DNA of 64,000 nt from Ignavibacteriales bacterium (lineage in GTDB: Bacteria > Bacteroidota > Ignavibacteria > Ignavibacteriales > Ignavibacteriaceae). The notes under the pieces were generated by a model. That model did no database searches. It was not told the DNA's origin and saw nothing but the letters and a program-made list of their open reading frames with translations. The stretch spans positions 806,001 to 870,000 of the forward strand of contig JADJIH010000001.1 of NCBI GenBank assembly GCA_016707115.1. The letters are read 5' to 3'. Both the position numbers and the translations under genes were made by a program. Below, piece after piece: positions 1 through 8,483 of the stretch. Every line of letters starts with the position of its first letter. Position 1 is the stretch's first letter.

Positions 1-1
1 T

Positions 2-787
2 GCGGGCAATGCAACTGAAATAACTATCACAATGACTGATGGAAGCCATCACGAGGCTAAAATTATTGGATCTGATCCTGTTTCTGATATTTGTCTGCTG
101 AAAATTGACGGTAATAATTTACCCTATGTGGAATTAGGAAGTTCAAATAATATAATAATTGGAGAATGGGTAATTGCATTGGGTAATCCTTTTGGATTAT
201 TTGAACTTAATGATAAACCAACCGTTACAGTTGGGGTTATTAGTGCAACTGGAATGAATCTCGAACCAATCAATGAGCGCTATTATTTAAATATGATACA
301 AACTGACGCGGCAATTAATGGCGGCAATAGCGGTGGAGCACTTGTAAATTCAATTGGACAAGTGATAGGAATGAATACTCTTATTTATACTGCCGGTGGT
401 GTACAAGGTAACATCGGCCTCGGTTTTGCCATACCCATTGATAAAGTAAAAAAGATTATTACTGAACTTAAAGAGAATGGAAAAATTGACAGGGATTTTC
501 AAATAGGTATGAGTATTCAATCGATTGATGCAGGCATTATGAAATATTATGATTTAAAGAGTAATAAAGGTGTAATCATAACGAAGATATTGCCAAATAC
601 ACCTGCCGATAATGCTGGATTGAAAAGTGGAGATATAATTACCGAAATTGATGGGTATAAGATAAGTAATGAACAAACTATCTTTGGGGTTTTTCAGGAA
701 TTCAGAGCTGAGCAGCAGATTGAAATAAAAATAATTCGGGATAATTCTGAATTAACAAAAAAAATGAAATTGGAGAGAAATAAATGA
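2..787 (+). CDS. HtrA/Deg-family periplasmic serine protease, 3' part only
   Basis: Trypsin-like protease with a C-terminal PDZ domain, which degrades or refolds misfolded envelope proteins. The reading frame is open to the first base, so the signal peptide, the catalytic His and the true start lie outside the window; 261 residues remain. The visible catalytic Asp is in DPVSD (fragment residue 29) and the nucleophile Ser is in GGNSGGAL (codon 329-331). The PDZ domain covers about the last 75 residues, with the core VIITKILPNTPADNAGL. Only one PDZ is present, as in DegS-like or short HtrA proteins. The stop overlaps the purB start as ATGA, so translation is probably coupled. The family is certain; the paralogue is not. 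Confidence 0.93.
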   Translation, partial: AGNATEITITMTDGSHHEAKIIGSDPVSDICLLKIDGNNLPYVELGSSNNIIIGEWVIALGNPFGLFELNDKPTVTVGVISATGMNLEPINERYYLNMIQTDAAINGGNSGGALVNSIGQVIGMNTLIYTAGGVQGNIGLGFAIPIDKVKKIITELKENGKIDRDFQIGMSIQSIDAGIMKYYDLKSNKGVIITKILPNTPADNAGLKSGDIITEIDGYKISNEQTIFGVFQEFRAEQQIEIKIIRDNSELTKKMKLERNK

Positions 788-2088
788 TCGAGAGATACAC
801 ACTTCCTGAAATGGGTAAAATTTGGGAAGACAAATTTAAGTTTGATACCTGGTTAAAAATTGAAATTCTTGCATGTGAGGCACGTGCTGAATTAGGTGAT
901 ATTCCTACATCTGATGTAGAAGTAATAAAACAAAAAGCTGATTTTGATGTTAAACGAGTTCTTGAAATAGAAGAAACAACCAAACATGATGTTATTGCAT
1001 TTCTAACAAATGTAGCAGAATACGTTGGCCCTGAATCAAGACATATTCACTATGGAATGACTTCATCCGATATTTTAGATACAACTTTATCATATCAAAT
1101 GAAGAGTGCTGGTGAATTACTTTTAAAAAGATTATTTGATCTTAAGGATGCACTCAAAAAAAGGGCAATCGAACATAAAAATACAGTCTGTGTAGGTAGG
1201 TCTCACGGAATACATGCAGAACCAACATCTATGGGATTAAAGTTTGCTTTATGGTTTGAGGAAACTAAAAGAAATATTGAACGACTAAAAAAAGCAATTG
1301 ATATTATAAGTGTTGGTCAAATTTCAGGCGCCGTTGGAACATTTGAGCATCTTTCCCCTGCTGTAGAAGAATATGTGTGCAAGAAAATGGGTTTAATGCC
1401 TGCGCCCGTTTCAACTCAGGTTATTCAAAGAGATAGACACGCTGAGTTTTTAACAACTCTCGCAATTATAGGCGCAACTTTAGAAAAAATATCAATTGAG
1501 ATTCGTCATCTTCAAAGAACAGAAGTTCTTGAGGCTGAAGAATATTTTTCTAAAGGACAAAAAGGCTCATCTGCTATGCCGCATAAACGTAATCCTATCG
1601 TAAGCGAGCGTGTTACAGGTTTAGCAAGGGTTCTTCGCAGCAATGCCATTGCAGCTCTGGAAAATGTAGCTTTGTGGCACGAACGTGATATTTCACATTC
1701 TTCAGTGGAAAGAATTATTGTTCCGGATAGCTGTATAGGATTAGATTATATGCTTGATCTTATGGTTAAACTTGTTTCTAAGCTTCTAATCTATCCTGAA
1801 AATATGATTAGAAATTTAAATCTTACCCGCGGATTAGTTTTTTCTCAGACTATTTTGTTAAAACTTGTAACTAAAGGAATTTCCAGAGAAGATGCTTATC
1901 GTATCGTTCAGGATTCAGCTATGAAAGTCTGGCAGGATGAAAAACTTAATTTAAAGGATGAATTATCCAAATCTGATGAGCTGAAAAAATATATATCAAT
2001 AGAAGAATTAGATGAAATTTTTCAAAATAAAACGATGTTAAAGAATGTGGAATTTATCTTTAACAGAACTGTCTTAAGTGAGGACTAG
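784..2088 (+). CDS. purB: Adenylosuccinate lyase
   Basis: Catalyses two fumarate-releasing steps of purine synthesis: SAICAR to AICAR, and adenylosuccinate to AMP. The protein is 434 residues, normal for the short bacterial form. The fumarase/aspartase superfamily signature GSSAMPHKRNP lies at 261-271 and contains the catalytic Ser. His141 in RSHGIHAEP and the GMTSSD loop at 91-96 are the other active-site segments. It overlaps htrA by four bases and the following peroxiredoxin gene starts one base after its stop, so the three probably share a transcript. Their functions are not obviously related. Confidence 0.97.
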   Translation: MIERYTLPEMGKIWEDKFKFDTWLKIEILACEARAELGDIPTSDVEVIKQKADFDVKRVLEIEETTKHDVIAFLTNVAEYVGPESRHIHYGMTSSDILDTTLSYQMKSAGELLLKRLFDLKDALKKRAIEHKNTVCVGRSHGIHAEPTSMGLKFALWFEETKRNIERLKKAIDIISVGQISGAVGTFEHLSPAVEEYVCKKMGLMPAPVSTQVIQRDRHAEFLTTLAIIGATLEKISIEIRHLQRTEVLEAEEYFSKGQKGSSAMPHKRNPIVSERVTGLARVLRSNAIAALENVALWHERDISHSSVERIIVPDSCIGLDYMLDLMVKLVSKLLIYPENMIRNLNLTRGLVFSQTILLKLVTKGISREDAYRIVQDSAMKVWQDEKLNLKDELSKSDELKKYISIEELDEIFQNKTMLKNVEFIFNRTVLSED

Positions 2089-2089
2089 T

Positions 2090-2617
2090 ATGAAATTATT
2101 TAGTATGTCTCTATTATCAGTAATAGTAGCTTCATTTATAATATTTCAAAGCTGTGGCGGTAATGCTGATAATTTAAGCGTGGGAAACTCAGCTCCAGGT
2201 TTTACTTTAGAGGATTCCGAAGGAAATACTTATTCATTATTGGATTATAAAGGGAAAAATCCTGTTATAATTTATTTTTATCCAAAGGCAAACACTCCAG
2301 GCTGCACAACACAAGCTTGCGGAATCAGAGATTCTTTCATCAAGTTTAAAGAAAATGATATTGTCATATTTGGAATTAGTGTTGATTCTAAAGCATCTAT
2401 AAAAGAGTTTATCAACGATTATAATTTGAACTTCCCTTTGCTATCTGATGAGGAAAAAGAAGTTAGTAAAGCTTACGGAGTTTTAAATACGATTGGCTTG
2501 GATTCAAGGATTACGTTTATAATTGATAAACAAGGAAAAATTGCTAATATATTAAAAGATGTTGATGTAGAAACTCACGCAGATGAAGTTTTTAATCTTG
2601 CAGTAAAGTTGAAATAG
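2090..2617 (+). CDS. Lipoprotein peroxiredoxin of the BCP/AhpC-TSA type
   Basis: Thiol peroxidase that reduces peroxides, probably at the envelope. A GTG twelve bases upstream is in frame, but ATG at 2090 is preferred: GAGG lies six bases before it and the protein then begins with a clean lipoprotein signal (MKLFSMSLL..., lipobox FQSC, Cys22). The thioredoxin fold follows. The peroxidatic Cys72 is in NTPGCTTQAC and Cys77, five residues later, is the resolving Cys typical of atypical 2-Cys BCP proteins. Length is 175 residues, the BCP domain plus the lipoprotein leader. Most BCP proteins are cytosolic, so the lipid anchor suggests periplasmic peroxide defence. The exact localisation is inference. 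Confidence 0.9.
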   Translation: MKLFSMSLLSVIVASFIIFQSCGGNADNLSVGNSAPGFTLEDSEGNTYSLLDYKGKNPVIIYFYPKANTPGCTTQACGIRDSFIKFKENDIVIFGISVDSKASIKEFINDYNLNFPLLSDEEKEVSKAYGVLNTIGLDSRITFIIDKQGKIANILKDVDVETHADEVFNLAVKLK

Positions 2618-2629
2618 ATTTAAGCTTTT

Positions 2630-3145
2630 CTATTTATCATCGTTTTTCTTAGAAAACATTTTATATAAACCATAACCGGCAACTGTTAGGCCGAGCAATC
2701 CTCCGGTGGTTTTTAAAACCTTTGAGTTTGCAAATTTCTCAAGACTCATTCCGCTGCCCACTTGTTTCATTTCTTCATCAGCATAAATTGAGTTCATAAA
2801 TTCAACTCGATCTTTGATTGATTTAAAAGCAATTATCACTTCAGCAGAATCGCTTAATGGCTTAAACTGAATTGCACATTTATCAGAATCATTTTCATCT
2901 ATATCTTCTAAAGGTTCAAATTCCCACTTGCCTCTAAAAATAGAATAGTTAACTGTACTTCGTGGTTCGCGTGAGTACAATGGATCATTAAATACAACAA
3001 CTTTTTTTCCGTTCCGGTCAAGTACTTCTATCTCATCTTTATGTTCAATTTCATTTTCTATCTCTGCAAAAATATCCTCAACAGAAGCACTAAGTGGATC
3101 AGAGTATTGAGTTTTTCTTCTTAATATTTCCCTTGACTTTGCCAT
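2630..3145 (-). CDS. Hypothetical tail-anchored protein
   Basis: I do not recognise a family. The N-terminal 145 residues are hydrophilic and acidic, with alternating charged stretches, and look like one cytoplasmic domain. A single hydrophobic segment near the C-terminus (LLGLTVAGYGLYKMF) followed by KKNDDK suggests a tail anchor with a basic cytosolic end. ATG at 3145 is chosen; an in-frame TTG lies 12 bases upstream and neither has a well-spaced ribosome binding site. The gene converges on the peroxiredoxin gene with a 12-base gap. The frame is clean over 171 codons, so it is probably a real gene; the function is unknown. Confidence 0.7.
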   Translation of the reverse strand: MAKSREILRRKTQYSDPLSASVEDIFAEIENEIEHKDEIEVLDRNGKKVVVFNDPLYSREPRSTVNYSIFRGKWEFEPLEDIDENDSDKCAIQFKPLSDSAEVIIAFKSIKDRVEFMNSIYADEEMKQVGSGMSLEKFANSKVLKTTGGLLGLTVAGYGLYKMFSKKNDDK

Positions 3146-3263
3146 ATCCTTTACCAAATTAAGTTATTTTACTGCTAAAATTTATAAAAATTATTATCCA
3201 TTTCTATCATAACTGTTTGATTATTGTTAGGGAACACATTTAGAATAACTATAGTCTTATTAA

Positions 3264-3293
3264 CTTGAAAATACACTTGTAATTATATATTTA
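3264..3293 (+). promoter_or_regulatory. Possible Bacteroidetes-type promoter of the Prc gene
   Basis: TATATTTA (3286-3293) matches seven of eight positions of the FCB -7 element TAnnTTTG. A CTTG lies 18 bases upstream (3264-3267), slightly short of the usual 19-20. Transcription would start near 3300, about 50 bases before the ATG. The rest of the 3158-3351 gap shows nothing else. Confidence 0.25.
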
Positions 3294-3351
3294 GATAAAG
3301 AAAAACATTAATTTTAGCATCTAAACAATCTTATCATTAAGAAAGATTAAA

Positions 3352-5442
3352 ATGATTAAAAAGCAGCATAAAATGACTCAAAGACTAATATTTTTGTCAA
3401 TATTTTTCATTTGGAGTAGCTTATTAGTAGGAAGCACAATAAGTAATAATCATTTGCTTAATCCTTCTGATACTTTAACAGTTATCAAACCAGACAATCA
3501 CTATCAGATAGAAAATCAACTTATTACTTCAATCCTAACAAGATATCATTACAAAGAATTTGATATCAATGATTCACTTTCAATTATAATATTTGATAGA
3601 TATTTGGATGCTCTTGATAACGGTAAAAATTATTTTATTTTATCTGATATAGAAGAATTCAATACACAGAAACTTCTATTGGATGACAAGCTATTTAAGG
3701 GTGATATTCAATTTTATTATGATGTTTTTAATATTTATTTGAAAAGATTAAATGAAAGAATGACTTATGTAGATGAATTATTAAATACTGAATTTGATTA
3801 TTCTATAAATGAAAACTATGAATACGATAGAGATAAATCTGATTGGGCAAAAGATCAATCAGAACTAAATGAGCTGTGGCGTAAAAGATTAAAAAACGAT
3901 GCATTAACATATAAGCTTAATGGTAAAGATTGGGAGTTTATCCAAAAAACTCTTAAAAAAAGGTATAAGAATTTTTCTCAATTCTTAAATCAATCAAATT
4001 CCGAAGATGTATTTCAAATTGCTATGAACTCATTTACTCAGGCGATTGATCCTCATACAAATTATCTATCACCTGTTACTTCTGATAACTTTAAAATAGA
4101 CATGAGCCTTTCTTTAGAAGGTATTGGCGCGCGTTTACAAACAGAAGATGACTATACAAAAGTTGCAGAGATAATTCCTGGCGGTCCTGCAGATAAAAGC
4201 GGTTTACTTAAGGCTGATGATAAAATAATCGGTGTTGCCCAAGGTGAAGATGGTGAATTTGAGGATATTATCGGATGGAGAATTACTGATGCAGTTAAAC
4301 TAATTCGTGGGGCTAAGGGTACATTAGTTAGGTTGCAAATACTTAAGGCTGGAAGTGATTTAAATGCAAAACCAATTGAGATTTCACTTATACGTGAAAA
4401 AGTAAAATTAGAAGATCAGGCAGCTAAAGGAAGTGTTCTTGAAATAATGAATGATGAAAAACCATTTAGAATTGGTGTTATAGACATCCCAAAATTTTAT
4501 AATGATTTTGAAGGACAAAGAAATGGGGATGGTAATTATAAAAGTACAACTAAAGATGTCAAAAATATTCTTGATTCGTTAAAATCAGAAAATGTTGATG
4601 GGGTGATTATTGATCTGCGTGAAGATGGAGGTGGTTCACTACAAGAAGCAATCGAACTTACGGGTTTGTTTATCAAAGATGGTCCGGTGGTTCAAGTAAA
4701 AAACTCTGAAGGAAATATAGATATTGCAAAAGATCCTGATCCATCTATTGTTTATGATGGTCCATTGGCAGTTTTAGTTAATAGATTCAGTGCGTCTGCT
4801 TCAGAAATATTTTCTGGTGCAATTCAAGATTATGGCAGAGGACTTATTATTGGAGAGCAAACTTATGGAAAAGGTACTGTTCAAAACTTAATTGATTTAA
4901 ATAGATTGTCATCGCAAAAGAATTTGAATTTAGGCCAGGTTAAATTAACAATTGCAAAATACTATCGAGTTAATGGCGGCAGTACACAAAATCTTGGTGT
5001 AGTTCCGGATATTTCTTATCCTACGATGATCGATCCTAAAGATTTTGGAGAAAGTTCCGAACCAAGTGCCTTACCTTGGGATGAGATTAAATCTGCTGAT
5101 TTCAATAGATATGCTGATTTAACAAAGTTATTACCGGAAATAAATAAAAAGCACTTACAAAGAATCTCTTCAAATAAGGATTTTCAGAATTTAATAGAAG
5201 ACATTCAAATTTATAAAGAGAATAAGAAAAAAACTTTCATCTCATTAAATGAGGATATTCGAAAAGAAGAAAAGCTAAAAGAGGAACAAAGAAAGCTTGA
5301 GAGAGATGAAAAGATTCAAACTAATGATGAGACAGAATTATTAGATGAGGAAGTTCCTGTAATTAAGAATGATAAAAAGGATTACATACTTGATGAAACT
5401 GCTAAGATAATTTCTGATTATATACTAATGAGTATAGGTTAA
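3352..5442 (+). CDS. prc: Carboxy-terminal processing protease, Prc/tail-specific type (S41)
   Basis: Periplasmic serine protease that cleaves proteins with nonpolar C-termini and trims lipoproteins and cell-wall hydrolases in other bacteria. After an N-terminal hydrophobic segment (13-28) comes the helical N-terminal domain, a PDZ domain (about 255-345) and the S41 catalytic domain. The Ser-Lys dyad is Ser482 in RFSASASEIF and Lys507 in GEQTYGKGTVQ, with the 25-residue spacing of E. coli Prc. The GVIIDLREDGGGSL strand is also typical. A charged helical C-terminal tail (600-690) corresponds to the Prc C-terminal domain. At 696 residues it is of Prc size and too long for CtpA. Its stop overlaps the convergent gene at 5439 by four bases. 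Confidence 0.95.
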   Translation: MIKKQHKMTQRLIFLSIFFIWSSLLVGSTISNNHLLNPSDTLTVIKPDNHYQIENQLITSILTRYHYKEFDINDSLSIIIFDRYLDALDNGKNYFILSDIEEFNTQKLLLDDKLFKGDIQFYYDVFNIYLKRLNERMTYVDELLNTEFDYSINENYEYDRDKSDWAKDQSELNELWRKRLKNDALTYKLNGKDWEFIQKTLKKRYKNFSQFLNQSNSEDVFQIAMNSFTQAIDPHTNYLSPVTSDNFKIDMSLSLEGIGARLQTEDDYTKVAEIIPGGPADKSGLLKADDKIIGVAQGEDGEFEDIIGWRITDAVKLIRGAKGTLVRLQILKAGSDLNAKPIEISLIREKVKLEDQAAKGSVLEIMNDEKPFRIGVIDIPKFYNDFEGQRNGDGNYKSTTKDVKNILDSLKSENVDGVIIDLREDGGGSLQEAIELTGLFIKDGPVVQVKNSEGNIDIAKDPDPSIVYDGPLAVLVNRFSASASEIFSGAIQDYGRGLIIGEQTYGKGTVQNLIDLNRLSSQKNLNLGQVKLTIAKYYRVNGGSTQNLGVVPDISYPTMIDPKDFGESSEPSALPWDEIKSADFNRYADLTKLLPEINKKHLQRISSNKDFQNLIEDIQIYKENKKKTFISLNEDIRKEEKLKEEQRKLERDEKIQTNDETELLDEEVPVIKNDKKDYILDETAKIISDYILMSIG

Positions 5443-6242
5443 ATATATGGTGTTATCCCATTTACTGAATCTAAAAGTTTTGCTTTAATGATTGGTAAAA
5501 GTGTCTGGTTAAAAGGAAAATCTAATTCAGTTTCGCATATATAAACCATTGGATCATACAAATTTTGTGCGTGTTTTATAAATTCTCTCATCAAACTGTT
5601 TGCTGAATTTTTAACCATGCTAAACGGAATTGATCGCAATAATTCTAAATCTAAATATTCAACCGGTTCATCTACTGACCAATTAATTGATAACTCGTAA
5701 AGATAGATTTTATAAACACTGATTTTATTATCTGGAACAAGAATATAACCTTTACCCCTATACTTATCTGTATTACAGCAAGGCACTATCTGAATATTCT
5801 CATAAACAAATTGTTTGATTATCTCAGCTTCATCTAATAAATCAATATTTTCATTCAATCCCCATTTCACAAAATCAATTAGTCTATCAAGCTGAAAACT
5901 TATTTGATGTGCTTTCTCCAGTATCACTAATCTATCATCAATGAAAGTCCCTTTAACTTCCTTTTCCAGCCAATACTTTGATTCTATATTTTCTGACAAA
6001 ATATCATTAAACCTATTTTGCAGTTGCCAAGCAAAATCAAGAGCAGGAAAAAGTCTATTCTTTCTAATATCATTTTGCCAGCTCTTTATGGTCTGAAGAA
6101 AAGTGTAGCGATTAGTTTCCCAATCAGAGCCGCAAGAAGTTATTTTTGATATATCTAAGTTCATCATCATTATTTTTTCTATCAATAAAGCAAATGTCAG
6201 GCCATTAGGAATAGACTGATAATTATGATATAGAATTCTCAT
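5439..6242 (-). CDS. Hypothetical protein, 267 residues
   Basis: No family recognised. The sequence is soluble, rich in Asn, Ile and aromatic residues, with no signal peptide or membrane segment. The middle contains a Cys-Cys pair (IVPCCNTDKYRGKGY) followed by a beta-rich stretch (VYKIYLYELSINW). The N-terminal half looks helical. ATG at 6242 is used rather than the in-frame TTG six bases earlier. Neither has a strong ribosome binding site. The 3' end overlaps prc tail to tail, and the nearest upstream minus-strand gene (ALDH) ends at 6417 behind a terminator-like hairpin, so this gene is probably transcribed alone. It is a good candidate for a lineage-specific family. Confidence 0.75.
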   Translation of the reverse strand: MRILYHNYQSIPNGLTFALLIEKIMMMNLDISKITSCGSDWETNRYTFLQTIKSWQNDIRKNRLFPALDFAWQLQNRFNDILSENIESKYWLEKEVKGTFIDDRLVILEKAHQISFQLDRLIDFVKWGLNENIDLLDEAEIIKQFVYENIQIVPCCNTDKYRGKGYILVPDNKISVYKIYLYELSINWSVDEPVEYLDLELLRSIPFSMVKNSANSLMREFIKHAQNLYDPMVYICETELDFPFNQTLLPIIKAKLLDSVNGITPYI

Positions 6243-6353
6243 TGACAAAATCTGTCAGACACTTTTTCCTCAGATTCTTTCAAAAAACACTAATAGTGAG
6301 GCAGGAAAATAATGCATGTAATAATTTCTTGTATCAAGGTATGTTTAAATAAT

Positions 6354-6389
6354 AAGGGGAAGTAAAATTTTACAATCTTACTTCCCTTT
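6354..6389 (-). terminator. Rho-independent terminator after the ALDH gene
   Basis: GGGAAGTAA (6357-6365) pairs with TTACTTCCC (6378-6386) around a 12-base loop, extended by G:U and A:U pairs. A run of seven T follows on the plus strand and a weaker T-rich stretch on the minus strand. It sits 28 bases beyond the ALDH stop and may act in both directions. The rest of the 6243-6416 gap shows no gene. Confidence 0.7.
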
Positions 6390-6416
6390 TTTTACACAGC
6401 TAAAAATATTTACGAA

Positions 6417-7949
6417 CTATATTTCGAATTTAATACCCTGCGCCAAAGGAAGCGCAGTACCATAGTTAATAGTATTTGTTTGTCTTCTCATATATGTTTT
6501 CCACGAGTCGGATCCTGATTCTCTACCACCTCCAGTTTCCTTCTCGCCACCAAAAGCACCACCAATTTCAGCCCCAGAAGTTCCAATATTAACATTAGCA
6601 ATACCGCAATCAGAACCTTCAGCTGATAAGAACATTTCAGCTTCTCTCATATTATTTGTAAAGATAGATGAAGATAAGCCTTGAACCACTCCATTTTGAA
6701 GCTCAATCGCATTTTTAACATCACCAGAATACTTCATTAAATATAAGATTGGTGCAAATGTTTCTTCCTGAACAATATTATAATGATTTTCAGCTTCTAC
6801 AATTGCTGGAACAACATACGAACCTGATTTATATTCTTCTCCTTCAAGAACTTGTCCACCATGAATTATTTTTCCACCTTCTTCAATAACAAGTTTTAAT
6901 GCATTGGTAAAATCTTTTACAGCGCCTTTATCTATAAGCGGACCAACATGATTTTTTTCATCAAGTGGATTACCAATTTTTAATCCGCTATATGCTTTTA
7001 CCAATGAATCTTTAACTTTATCATATATAGATTCATGAACAATTAGTCTTCTTGTGGAAGTGCATCTTTGTCCTGCAGTACCTACTGCTCCAAAAACAAC
7101 AGCTGGCATTGCCATTTTAAGATCAACTTCAGGAGTCATAATAATTGCGTTGTTTCCGCCAAGTTCAAGAATCGCTCTGCCAAATCTTTTTGCAATCACT
7201 TCACCAGCATGTCTTCCAACATTTGTAGAACCAGTCACAGAAATCAACGGAATTCTTTTATCATTCAAAATCTTTTCACCGATGGTAGAACCTTTTCCAA
7301 CTATTAGAGTAAATATTCCTTCCGGCAAATTGTTTTCAACCAGAACATCTTTAATTATATTTTGACAAGCAATTGCTGATAGCGGTACTTTTGAAGAAGG
7401 TTTCCAAACATTAACATCACCGCATACAGCGGCCAACATTGCGTTCCAAGCCCAAACGGCAACAGGAAAATTGAATGCTGAAATTGTACAAACAATTCCT
7501 AAGGGATGATACTGATCATACATTCTGTGATTGGGTCTCTCGGATTGCATTGTAAAACCATAAAGCTGTCTTGATTGACCTACCGCAAAATCACATATAT
7601 CAATCATTTCCTGTACTTCACCCATTCCTTCTTGCAACGATTTTCCCATTTCAAAAGAAACCAATGAACCAAGATCTTTTTTATATTTACGAAGTTTGTC
7701 ACCAATTTGTCTAACAATTTCACCACGTTTTGGAGCAGGAACTTTTCTCCAATATTTGAATGCTTCTTCAGATGATTTCATTATTTTTTCTAGATCAGCT
7801 TCAGAAGCTTGATAAACTGATGCTATAAATTCCCCTGTCGCTGGGGAATAAATTTTTAATTCGCCACTATCAGTAGTTTCATTCCATTTTGTTCCTGTTG
7901 AGGATCCAAAATTCTTTTCTTTAATTCCAAGGTTTTTTAAGAATTCCAT
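6417..7949 (-). CDS. ALDH7-family alpha-aminoadipic semialdehyde dehydrogenase
   Basis: NAD(P)-dependent oxidation of alpha-aminoadipate semialdehyde (open form of piperideine-6-carboxylate) to alpha-aminoadipate, a lysine catabolic step. At 510 residues it has the size of the antiquitin/ALDH7A1 group, and HPLGIVCTISAFNFPVAVWAWN and GTAGQRCTSTRRLIVHES closely resemble that group. Active-site residues: Asn160 in SAFNFP, Lys183 in VWKPS, Glu262 in ELGGNNA, nucleophile Cys296 in GQRC. GGAG upstream of the ATG supports the start. The gene lies 20 bases downstream of an Rrf2 regulator, and a lysine 6-transaminase gene, which makes its substrate, is 7.8 kb away beyond the surface-protein gene. The assignment rests on family resemblance plus this context. 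Confidence 0.88.
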   Translation of the reverse strand: MEFLKNLGIKEKNFGSSTGTKWNETTDSGELKIYSPATGEFIASVYQASEADLEKIMKSSEEAFKYWRKVPAPKRGEIVRQIGDKLRKYKKDLGSLVSFEMGKSLQEGMGEVQEMIDICDFAVGQSRQLYGFTMQSERPNHRMYDQYHPLGIVCTISAFNFPVAVWAWNAMLAAVCGDVNVWKPSSKVPLSAIACQNIIKDVLVENNLPEGIFTLIVGKGSTIGEKILNDKRIPLISVTGSTNVGRHAGEVIAKRFGRAILELGGNNAIIMTPEVDLKMAMPAVVFGAVGTAGQRCTSTRRLIVHESIYDKVKDSLVKAYSGLKIGNPLDEKNHVGPLIDKGAVKDFTNALKLVIEEGGKIIHGGQVLEGEEYKSGSYVVPAIVEAENHYNIVQEETFAPILYLMKYSGDVKNAIELQNGVVQGLSSSIFTNNMREAEMFLSAEGSDCGIANVNIGTSGAEIGGAFGGEKETGGGRESGSDSWKTYMRRQTNTINYGTALPLAQGIKFEI

Positions 7950-7969
7950 TTTGTAACTCCTTTTAAGTG

Positions 7970-8383
7970 TTATTTAATTCTGTCTATAATTGATTTTAAA
8001 GTAATGTCTGTCATTTTATTTTCAATTTCTACCTGAATTTCCGAAAAAAGATCAAGGAAAAAATGGTTTATTTTTTCCGATCTACCATTCTCTTCAAGAT
8101 TATCATCATTAACATTTAAGTAAAAAGCTTTACGATCTTCAATAGCACAATATATTTCCTGTAAGTGAATCTCTTCAGGCTTTTTGGCAAGTGAGAATCC
8201 TCCCAACATTCCGCTATCACTTTTAACTATGCCTGATTTACCTAGCATAGATAGAAGTTTTCTAAGTTTAGAAGCATTGATTCCTACAGATGCTGCAATC
8301 TCTGTACTATTCTTTGGTTTATCATCTAAAGCAAGAAAACACAATGCTTTTACAGAAGTAGATAATTTTGTTGAAGCTGACAT
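7970..8383 (-). CDS. Rrf2-family transcriptional regulator
   Basis: DNA-binding repressor or sensor, 137 residues. The N-terminal winged helix-turn-helix contains the Rrf2 pattern (STEIAASVGINASKLRKLLSMLGKSGIV, then GGFSLAKKPEEI), followed by the long dimerisation helix. The three-Cys Fe-S ligand loop of IscR/NsrR is absent: the only two Cys lie outside it. It therefore resembles cluster-free members such as CymR/YwnA and may sense a metabolite or a partner protein. It lies 20 bases upstream of the ALDH gene on the same strand and probably controls it. A perfect inverted repeat sits just before its start codon, which suggests autoregulation. Confidence 0.9.
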   Translation of the reverse strand: MSASTKLSTSVKALCFLALDDKPKNSTEIAASVGINASKLRKLLSMLGKSGIVKSDSGMLGGFSLAKKPEEIHLQEIYCAIEDRKAFYLNVNDDNLEENGRSEKINHFFLDLFSEIQVEIENKMTDITLKSIIDRIK

Positions 8384-8395
8384 AATTTTATAAAT

Positions 8396-8414
8396 TGTTA
8401 CAGTAAGTGTAACA
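8396..8414 (-). promoter_or_regulatory. Candidate operator for the Rrf2 regulator
   Basis: TGTTAC (8396-8401) and GTAACA (8409-8414) form a perfect inverted repeat with a 7-base spacer, 13 bases upstream of the rrf2 ATG. Read on the minus strand, a TTTG 20 bases before TACACTTA makes a weak FCB-type promoter whose -7 element would lie inside the repeat. That geometry fits autorepression; binding is inference. Confidence 0.5.
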
Positions 8415-8437
8415 TATATTTATAATAAAAACAAATT

Positions 8438-8464
8438 AAAAAAAAAGCCGTCCAGTTGGACGGC
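8438..8464 (-). terminator. Rho-independent terminator of the giant surface-protein gene
   Basis: A perfect 7-bp GC-rich stem, GCCGTCC (8447-8453) with GGACGGC (8458-8464), has an AGTT loop. On the minus strand it is followed by nine T. It lies 19 bases beyond the stop of the surface-protein gene and separates that gene from rrf2. Confidence 0.93.
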
Positions 8465-8483
8465 TTTATACGAACAAGATAAT

